DNA from: Lachnospiraceae bacterium
GTDB taxonomy: Bacteria; Bacillota; Clostridia; Lachnospirales; Lachnospiraceae
Length of the DNA stretch: 19,129 bases
Direction of reading: 5' to 3'
Assembly: GCA_900751785.1 (NCBI GenBank)
Contig: CAADSM010000055.1
Location: 1-19,129, forward strand
The translations under genes and the position numbers were made by a program. Below, piece by piece: positions 14,000 through 19,129 of this stretch (the stretch's first letter is position 1; the number at the start of each line of letters is the position of its first letter). Below the pieces are notes generated by a model. It saw only the letters and a program-made list of their open reading frames with translations. It was not told where the DNA came from and made no database searches.

Positions 14000-16066
14000 T
14001 TACAAAATGTACAGCAGCACCATCTCTATATCCATGGAAAACCGATACAGCACCGCAGCGATGACCAGAACAGCGCCTGAACACGTAAGAAGGACCGGCA
14101 GTTCATTCTTCAGCGCTTTCGACACTTGAAGCCCTGCAAAGCAGACCACTCCATACGCAGCAGCCTTGAGGATGAATACCGCCGCTGCGAACAGCCCCAG
14201 CGCAAGATCAGTATGAAAGCTCCGCAGTGTAAAATCCTGAAGACTGCATCCCGCAGTGAGGAACAGCCCTGCACGGCAATATTCAAGGAACACCGGGAGC
14301 TCCATGCATACATACACGAGCAGCGTGCACAGGACTGCGCAGATACACCGGCTTCTTTCCAGCTTCTCCCGTCCGAGGCGGGCAGACCGCAGCAGCCCTG
14401 TCATTTTCCTCTTTTCATCCATTGTATAGATCCCGCTTATGAAAAAGACAAGGAGCACTGCACCGACCATCCATCGGGTGACATCCCCCTCTGTATCATT
14501 CCACAGATCATTATAGGCTAATTCATCGACAAGATACTTGTCATGCAGATCCCCGCCTTTTTGTTCAAGCGCTTCCAGCTGCATCAAAACTCTCTGGAAT
14601 CCCTGCTCTTTACGCTGCAGTTCCACCTCGAGCACGGACTTTCTGACATAGTTCTCCCCCGACGGATCCTCCTCCAATGCCGTCAGCTCTTCTGCAATAG
14701 AATTGAGATATGCCTCTTCTTCGCTGATCTGATCCAGGATCTGATCTGTGATCCTCCCCTGATACTGATTCATGTAATAATGATAAGAAACAGCCTCTGC
14801 AGAAGAATAATACTGCGTTCCGAATACCGCCGCGGATTCACGGACGCCTATGATCACAAGCAGCGCCAGCAGGATGATCTTCTTCTGCTGGATCAGCATT
14901 TTATAGAACTCATAGTAAAGAAGGCTTATCCTGCAATTTAAGAATCCCAGCCTCTGCCTGAGCTTCTGCACCGCCCATTCCAGACGGCTGTCAGACCGTA
15001 TCTGGCATGTCTTAGAATATACAAGAACACCTGCCGCCGGCAGGATCAGCACGATCACCACAGCCACAAGGATCATACAAATATCTTTTCCAACGGGCTG
15101 ACCTGCAAGATTCAGATTGTGGTATTCACCGAGCATGCTCTTCATGTCCCAGCAATAGAACGGATTGACACAGACGAGCCAATCCAGACGCCCGCTGACT
15201 GAAAGCATCTGCCTTGCGAGAAAAAATGCGCCGAAGATTCCGGCAGAAAAGAAAGCCGCCGCCATTTCATTTTTGACCGACAGTGCCACGCAGAAGAAAA
15301 TACATGCAGAGAGCATAGCGGTCACAGCACGGATCAGGATGATAACAGCCAGAGCCTCGCCCACAGTCATCATATAGGTGCAGTTGCGAAACTCAGACAC
15401 TGACTGGATCAGCCTTCCTGTGTCCCCGTAGCCGTACAGAAAACCGATCAGAAGGACCGCCAGGCTCTCCTGCACCACGGTGTAGATTCCTGCTGTCAGG
15501 ATCACTACTGCCGCCTTCGATGCGGCTGTCGGCACACGCCCCCGCCGCGTCCCCTTGACCAGGAGCAGCAGATTCTTATCCCGCTCATAGAATATGACAT
15601 AATAGGTAAGGACAGCAAGGAAGACCAGAACGAACAGAATGCCTGTCTGGCTGCGCGCGAAGGCGCGTATCCCAAAACAGTTGTCTGCCTTCAGCGTGAC
15701 GTCAGAAAACTTCTCAAAGTCTCTGTTCGTCTTAAGCATATTCCGGTAAGTATAACTCCCCTCATCCGCAAAGACTGACATCTGACCGATCCGGTCCTCC
15801 ATCCCGGTAATAAACTCAGGATAAGAGGCAAGATAAAATTCCTGTGCAGAAATATCCTGGCTGTAAAAGTCGTTAATATCAGCCGAGGCATCTCCGTCAA
15901 GAAATGCCTCGTAACTTTCCCTCTGTTCGAAGACAAGGTCAAACGCAGCCGTCATCCGCTCCGACAGATATATCGCAAGAACGTTTCCCGCCAGCAGAAG
16001 AAGCGACAGGACGAGGAACGTTCCCTTTTTCCCTAATTTGATAAACTCATACTTCAGGCACCTCAT
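14000..16066 (-). CDS. Large ABC-2-like permease with two ectodomains
   Basis: A 688-residue inner-membrane protein with about 11 predicted spans arranged as two similar halves. Half one: span near 15-35, an ectodomain of about 100 residues (38-137), then spans near 139-159, 184-210, 236-262, 267-287 and 329-350. Half two: span near 396-415, a Gln/Glu-rich ectodomain of about 115 residues (416-530) predicted to be coiled coil in part (448-506), then spans near 532-549, 572-594, 620-646 and 654-674. No known enzyme motif. The longest frame begins at 16108, but GGAGG lies seven bases before ATG 16064-16066. It lies between the lipoprotein and the ATPase genes, which supports a transporter complex. 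Whether it exports a peptide, lipid or drug cannot be told. Confidence 0.8.
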   Translation of the reverse strand: MRCLKYEFIKLGKKGTFLVLSLLLLAGNVLAIYLSERMTAAFDLVFEQRESYEAFLDGDASADINDFYSQDISAQEFYLASYPEFITGMEDRIGQMSVFADEGSYTYRNMLKTNRDFEKFSDVTLKADNCFGIRAFARSQTGILFVLVFLAVLTYYVIFYERDKNLLLLVKGTRRGRVPTAASKAAVVILTAGIYTVVQESLAVLLIGFLYGYGDTGRLIQSVSEFRNCTYMMTVGEALAVIILIRAVTAMLSACIFFCVALSVKNEMAAAFFSAGIFGAFFLARQMLSVSGRLDWLVCVNPFYCWDMKSMLGEYHNLNLAGQPVGKDICMILVAVVIVLILPAAGVLVYSKTCQIRSDSRLEWAVQKLRQRLGFLNCRISLLYYEFYKMLIQQKKIILLALLVIIGVRESAAVFGTQYYSSAEAVSYHYYMNQYQGRITDQILDQISEEEAYLNSIAEELTALEEDPSGENYVRKSVLEVELQRKEQGFQRVLMQLEALEQKGGDLHDKYLVDELAYNDLWNDTEGDVTRWMVGAVLLVFFISGIYTMDEKRKMTGLLRSARLGREKLERSRCICAVLCTLLVYVCMELPVFLEYCRAGLFLTAGCSLQDFTLRSFHTDLALGLFAAAVFILKAAAYGVVCFAGLQVSKALKNELPVLLTCSGAVLVIAAVLYRFSMDIEMVLLYIL

Positions 16067-16085
16067 TTGTCCCCCTCCGTATCCT

Positions 16086-17321
16086 CTAGTCCTGTATCGA
16101 TCCTTCATATGGGATAAGCGTAAACTCTATTTCCGATCCGTTCAGGCTGCCAATCACACTCTTGTCCCAGTATTCGATTCCCCATTCCCCGCTTTCCTTA
16201 TAATAGATACAGTACGCTCTGTCTTCACTTCCGATCGGAAAATCAAAATTAAACGTATCATCAGTAGTAAAAGTATCTATCTCGTTGAGATTTTCATCAT
16301 AAACATGATACACTTTCAGGTCTGCATCCTCTGACATTTCATAATTTTCTGCATTTGACTGATAAAGATATTTCCCATCTCCGTATATGTTGTAAATCTG
16401 ATGATCCGTATTGAAAAGAATTTCCGCATCTGATCCGTCTAAATCCGCGATATAATAAAATCCTTCGCCAGAATCCCCCTTTTCAGAGTCATATAATAAA
16501 AAAACGATTTTATCCTGCCAGAATTCCACTTTTCCAATCCATTGATCATCCGTCTGCCCCGGAACTCTGATTTCGCTGATTTTCCCTGTCTGAATATTAT
16601 ATACATGAGTTTTTATGTATGAAGAAACCTGCTCATCCCCCTTTTTCTGATTACCGGCTTCAAGAAAATATACATAATTTCCATAAGCCACAGGATTTCC
16701 AAGTACAATCGTTTCCATTCCTTCTTCTTCCGGAAAATAGATCTGTTCTGGCTTTAATCTGTCCTTTCCTGTTAGAGGAAGTGCATAAAATGCCAGAAAC
16801 TGGTCTATTTCTTCTTCATCTGTATAATAAGACTGCAGTGTATAATAGAGTACATCTCTGTGGACGATCCACTGTGTAGGCATAAATCCCTCTTCCGTCC
16901 ATTCATACAGTTTCTTTCTGCCCGAACCATCCGACATATATTGATATAAGGTGGGAAAATGGGAACTATTATCAGTGTCAACATAGTACAGGTCTCCATT
17001 ACAATAGGCAAGTCCAGTACTGGTAAATGTCGATGCATACGCATTACAGGACTCCCGTTTTTCCTGAGCTGTCTCTTTATCGTGCAGGCAGTCCGGCTTG
17101 CTGCACAGGGGAACGATGAGTTCATCCTCCTCATCAAAAAAATAGATAAAATCATTCCACAACAGGTAGTAACCGTTATCTCCTTTTTGGAAATTAGGGA
17201 AATTGGATGCTTCTCTGGTATACATATACTGAAAATCGCTGCCCTCTACATAGGTATCAGGAAGCTGTTCACGCTCAGACGAACAGCCCGAAAAAACAAA
17301 AGCAAGTATCACAACCAACAT
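16086..17321 (-). CDS. Lipoprotein with propeller-like repeats
   Basis: A 411-residue probable surface lipoprotein. A short hydrophobic leader ends in the lipobox-like VFSGC, with C13 the likely lipidated residue, then SSERE. The body repeats short aromatic strands such as GYYLLWN, DLYYVDTDN, VLYYTLQS, NYVYFLEAG, KIVFLLYD and KYLYQSN, the look of a beta-propeller. A cysteine cluster C73, C78 and C92 (LCSKPDCLH) may form a disulfide or bind metal. Relatives sit in similar ABC operons of Lachnospiraceae. The start is uncertain: ATG 17319-17321 has no ribosome binding site and no basic residues before the hydrophobic core, while ATG 17339-17341 would add KSKK but is one base out of frame because of a 7-A run. 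The gene is AT-rich (about 20 G+C of 60 at 16321-16380). Confidence 0.72.
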   Translation of the reverse strand: MLVVILAFVFSGCSSEREQLPDTYVEGSDFQYMYTREASNFPNFQKGDNGYYLLWNDFIYFFDEEDELIVPLCSKPDCLHDKETAQEKRESCNAYASTFTSTGLAYCNGDLYYVDTDNSSHFPTLYQYMSDGSGRKKLYEWTEEGFMPTQWIVHRDVLYYTLQSYYTDEEEIDQFLAFYALPLTGKDRLKPEQIYFPEEEGMETIVLGNPVAYGNYVYFLEAGNQKKGDEQVSSYIKTHVYNIQTGKISEIRVPGQTDDQWIGKVEFWQDKIVFLLYDSEKGDSGEGFYYIADLDGSDAEILFNTDHQIYNIYGDGKYLYQSNAENYEMSEDADLKVYHVYDENLNEIDTFTTDDTFNFDFPIGSEDRAYCIYYKESGEWGIEYWDKSVIGSLNGSEIEFTLIPYEGSIQD

Positions 17322-17360
17322 TCCGATTTTTTTGATTTCATTATAATAGTGCTACCCCCA

Positions 17361-17387
17361 AAAAGGGCTGCAGGAGATTCCTACAGC
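17361..17387 (-). terminator. Terminator before the lipoprotein gene
   Basis: On the minus strand GGCTGTAGGA pairs with TCCTGCAGCC (one G-U) around an ATC loop, followed by CTTTTTG. It follows the stop of the small remnant at 17397 and lies just upstream of the lipoprotein gene, so the latter needs a promoter in the ~35 bases left. TATAAT at 17340-17345 is a possible -10, but no -35 box is seen. Confidence 0.65.
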
Positions 17388-17396
17388 CTTGTATTA

Positions 17397-17582
17397 TCAT
17401 AATTTATGAGCATTAGAACTAACATAACCTATATCTGTCGTATCTCTCCATGAATAAGAGCCAAAATATACGGAATGTGTTCCTTTTCCGCCAACTACTG
17501 GTACATCCGTCATCTTTCTCGAAACAGTTGCAACAGCAGTTCCTCCGGATACAGATATTTCCTCAGTTGAATAAAAATACAT
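17397..17582 (-). pseudogene. Remnant of a small, possibly secreted protein
   Basis: The minus-strand frame is open from 17624 (TTG) to the stop at 17397. A TAA stop directly precedes the TTG, which has no ribosome binding site; an internal ATG at 17580-17582 has GAGGG four bases before it and would give 61 residues. The sequence is polar and rich in Ser, Thr, Val and Gly (SGGTAVATVSRKM, then GGKGTHSVYFGSYSW), without lysine-rich leader or membrane span. It resembles the mature C-terminal part of small secreted Firmicute proteins, which would need a signal peptide that is missing here. I therefore read it as a truncated gene, ahead of the lipoprotein and ended by its own terminator. An intact short cytosolic gene is the alternative. 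Family is not known. Confidence 0.4.
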
Positions 17583-17652
17583 TATTCCCTCGCCATAGTA
17601 AACCTGAGCAATCGCAGTAATCAATTACATAAAAACATCAGATTCACTTCTT

Positions 17653-17666
17653 TTACTCAAGAGTAA
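17653..17666. promoter_or_regulatory. 14-base palindrome downstream of the hypothetical protein
   Basis: TTACTC (17653-17658) and GAGTAA (17661-17666) are perfectly symmetric around AA. It lies in a 70-base gap between the hypothetical gene and the small remnant, both on minus. It may be an operator or a weak hairpin; no T tail follows. Nothing else is seen in this gap. Confidence 0.25.
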
Positions 17667-17694
17667 CCTGTCCTAGAGAAAAGCACCACACCTC

Positions 17695-18375
17695 TTACTT
17701 CACATTATATATTTTGCGCATATTTGTGTCAATATCACTTCCATTTTCGTCATATCGCACAATTTGTTCCGTCTCATCAATCAGAATCTGCCTCTGCTCC
17801 GGATAAAGCGAGAGCACCAGCTGCAGATCCGCGTCTCTCACCGTCTCTTCGCTCACAGACTCTGCCGGTGATCCCGGCGCAAAATAGAAAGGCAGGTGAA
17901 ACCGCATCTCAGACTCCGGTCTCAGCCGGAAGGACATCATCAGATTCTGGTTCTCTTCTGCGATATCATTGGCGATCCAGTAAAGCGGGCTGCTGACAGA
18001 GAGCATGAAGTCTGAAGCAGTCAGCTTATAATCCGAATAAGAGATGCCGCAGCCCGTATTGTCTTCTTTGTTATGATTCTTGACCAGGATATCCACCTCA
18101 TAGATCATCTCCGGGCGCAGCATACTATCTTCCTCAAAGAGGACGCCGTCCTCTTCCTCGTTGTAGCCGTATTTTTTCAGATAATCCTCGTATGTCATGA
18201 TGCGCGCCGACTCTGCGGTGACGGAATACCCGTTCATATTTTCGACTCTGTCATTGAATATATTCCTGCCGATCTCCGCCTCTTCTCCCATCTCGAACTG
18301 GACCACTTCAGGGGACTCGATTCCACGGTTCACCATCCAGATCCGTATCCCCAGAAGCAGGACAAGCGACGGCAT
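17695..18375 (-). CDS. Hypothetical membrane-anchored protein, N-terminus cut
   Basis: A 226-residue frame. It begins inside a membrane helix (PSLVLLLGIRIWMV, residues 2-15) followed by NRGIESPEVVQFEMGEEAEIG, as in small extracytoplasmic proteins with a single N-terminal anchor; the rest (20-226) is acidic and mixed strand/helix. It resembles the Lachnospiraceae DUF5028-type proteins, but I hold that name loosely. The ATG at 18373-18375 has an in-frame TAA directly before it and no ribosome binding site, and the usual lysine/arginine start of the leader is absent. The likely cause is the junction at about 18362-18376, where a plus-strand kinase fragment begins. So the true gene lost its first ~10 residues and its promoter here. 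Role unknown; it sits next to the exporter operon. Confidence 0.6.
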   Translation of the reverse strand: MPSLVLLLGIRIWMVNRGIESPEVVQFEMGEEAEIGRNIFNDRVENMNGYSVTAESARIMTYEDYLKKYGYNEEEDGVLFEEDSMLRPEMIYEVDILVKNHNKEDNTGCGISYSDYKLTASDFMLSVSSPLYWIANDIAEENQNLMMSFRLRPESEMRFHLPFYFAPGSPAESVSEETVRDADLQLVLSLYPEQRQILIDETEQIVRYDENGSDIDTNMRKIYNVK

Positions 18376-18562
18376 TTATCTGCAGGACGGAGACGGTATG
18401 CCTGCAACGACCAAAGAAGAAAATAAGGCGGAGCACGGGATCGGGCTGAGACGGATTGCCGACATTGCGGAAAAAGCCGGAGGATTTCTGAAAATCCTTC
18501 CGGAAAAAGACCGTTTTACCCTATGTGTGCTTCTGCCGCTTGAGGACGGGAATAGTGTATGA
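18362..18562 (+). pseudogene. C-terminal end of a GHKL sensor histidine kinase
   Basis: About 66 residues of the ATP-binding (HATPase/GHKL) end of a sensor kinase of the AgrC/LytTR-partner type. Recognisable parts are LQDGDGMPATTKEE, then EHGIGLRRIADIAEKAGG, the G2-box loop that closes over ATP, and the final strand RFTLCVLLPLE. The sensor, dimerisation and N-box parts, normally 300 or more residues upstream, are missing because the sequence switches to the minus-strand gene at 18362-18376. Its TGA overlaps the response regulator ATG (ATGA at 18559-18562), the usual coupled order of kinase and regulator. Not functional as it stands in this window; either a rearrangement or an assembly fault. 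Confidence 0.75.
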
Positions 18563-19050
18563 AGATTCATGTTTGTATTATAGAAGATGAAGAACAGTAC
18601 AGTTCACTGCTCAAAGAAATGCTGCGCAAATGGCAGGATGAGAACTCTGCAGTTCTGTCGATTTCTCTCTTTTCCTCAGGGAAAGACTTTCTCGCAGGAA
18701 AAGAGACCGGCTTTGATCTCATTTTTCTGGATATCCAGCTCGGCGGCTGCAGCGGCATTGAGATCGCCCGCAGGATGAGGGAGCAGGGCTATGAGGGAGA
18801 GATCGTATTTCTAACCGCATATCAGGAGTATGTATTCGAGGGATATAATGTCCGCGCCCTGAACTATTTTCTCAAGCCCATCCACTATGAACAGCTTGAT
18901 TCCTGCATGCAGTATGTGATGCGCCGTCTGTCCGCTTCCTGTTTCGTCTGCCGGCACTACGGAGATATGACCAGGGTCCTGTACAAGGACATTCTGTATT
19001 TCACGAGCAGCAACCAGTATACGGAGATCCATACTGTCGGCAGTGTATAA
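18559..19050 (+). CDS. LytTR-family response regulator, 3' truncated
   Basis: A DNA-binding response regulator whose receiver domain is complete and LytTR domain is only begun. Receiver (residues 1-120): acidic pocket E9, D10, E11; phosphorylation site D58 in FLDIQ; T86; K106 in FLKP. The LytTR domain starts near 130 with CRHYGD, then DILYFTSSNQYTEIHTV, a family hallmark. The frame stops at TAA 19048-19050 after 163 residues, while intact members have about 235-250. The next codons read CGG CAG; if the stop were TAC the text would continue Tyr-Arg-Gln as in the family, so the stop is probably a base error next to the G/C junk. It overlaps the kinase gene by four bases, so the pair is a two-component system, target unknown; the neighbouring exporter operon is a guess. 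Confidence 0.85.
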   Translation: MKIHVCIIEDEEQYSSLLKEMLRKWQDENSAVLSISLFSSGKDFLAGKETGFDLIFLDIQLGGCSGIEIARRMREQGYEGEIVFLTAYQEYVFEGYNVRALNYFLKPIHYEQLDSCMQYVMRRLSASCFVCRHYGDMTRVLYKDILYFTSSNQYTEIHTVGSV

Positions 19051-19054
19051 CGGC

Positions 19055-19129
19055 AGGGGGGGACCCCCCAACGGGGGGGGGGCCCCCCCCCCCGGCCCCT
19101 CTCTCACCAGCCCCCCCCCCCCCCCCCCC
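19055..19129. other. Low-complexity G/C runs at the window end, likely artefact
   Basis: From about 19055 the sequence is almost only runs of G and C, ending with 19 C in a row (19111-19129). This is unlike the rest of the window (mixed composition) and breaks a coding frame that should continue. It looks like a low-quality read end or assembly artefact. No gene should be called in it. Confidence 0.8.

Noticed and set aside
13311..14129. 272-codon plus-strand frame over the ABC ATPase gene
   Set aside because: Antisense shadow; the minus strand encodes all ABC motifs.
17397..17624. Lactococcin-972-type bacteriocin with ABC immunity system
   Set aside because: The small protein lacks the tryptophan/glycine pattern of that family, and the ATPase is of the BcrA/CcmA type rather than the expected one.

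Overview
The window looks like a contig from a gut Lachnospiraceae-type Firmicute (Clostridia). The basis is strong AGGAGG-type ribosome binding sites, sigma-A promoters with 17-base spacers, compact Rho-independent terminators, and a gene set typical of that group: PPK1, a TrpXYZ-like importer, CmpB-type membrane proteins, a GHKL/LytTR two-component pair and an exporter operon with a propeller-like lipoprotein. No species is claimed.

Layout. 1-350 is a left edge with a leftward promoter and stacked hairpins that may be a structured RNA or repeat; no convincing protein is seen there. 360-4441 (all minus) holds an HD-domain phosphohydrolase, a CorA-type Mg2+ transporter and polyphosphate kinase, each with its own signals. 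4677-7447 (minus) is a three-gene ABC importer operon (lipoprotein, permease, ATPase) behind a near-consensus promoter. 7754-9052 (plus) is a membrane protein made of two CmpB-like domains. 9159-11380 (minus) is a dicarboxylate/amino-acid:cation symporter and a LysR regulator. 11509-12306 (plus) is proB, without proA.

12350-17321 (minus) reads as one operon in the order lipoprotein, 688-residue permease, ABC ATPase, alpha/beta hydrolase, with gaps of 11-19 bases. It is preceded by a remnant of a small, possibly secreted protein and by an N-terminally cut hypothetical protein. The lipoprotein and remnant segment is clearly more AT-rich than the rest. 18362 to the end (plus) carries the last part of a GHKL histidine kinase overlapping a LytTR response regulator. 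The kinase and the minus-strand hypothetical protein are both cut at the same place (about 18362-18376), so this is a rearrangement or assembly junction. The last ~75 bases are G and C runs that look like assembly junk and end the response regulator early.

How the genes may work together: the importer is a self-contained uptake system for a small solute, probably an amino acid. PPK1, CorA and the HD protein are neighbours but are probably transcribed separately. The lipoprotein/ABC/hydrolase operon, with a two-component system close by, fits a sensed export or envelope-stress module, but that link is inference. Several start codons were moved inward from the longest open frame because a good ribosome binding site sits just before the internal ATG (6446-7447, 9159-10376, 11509-12306, 13125-13988, 14000-16066).
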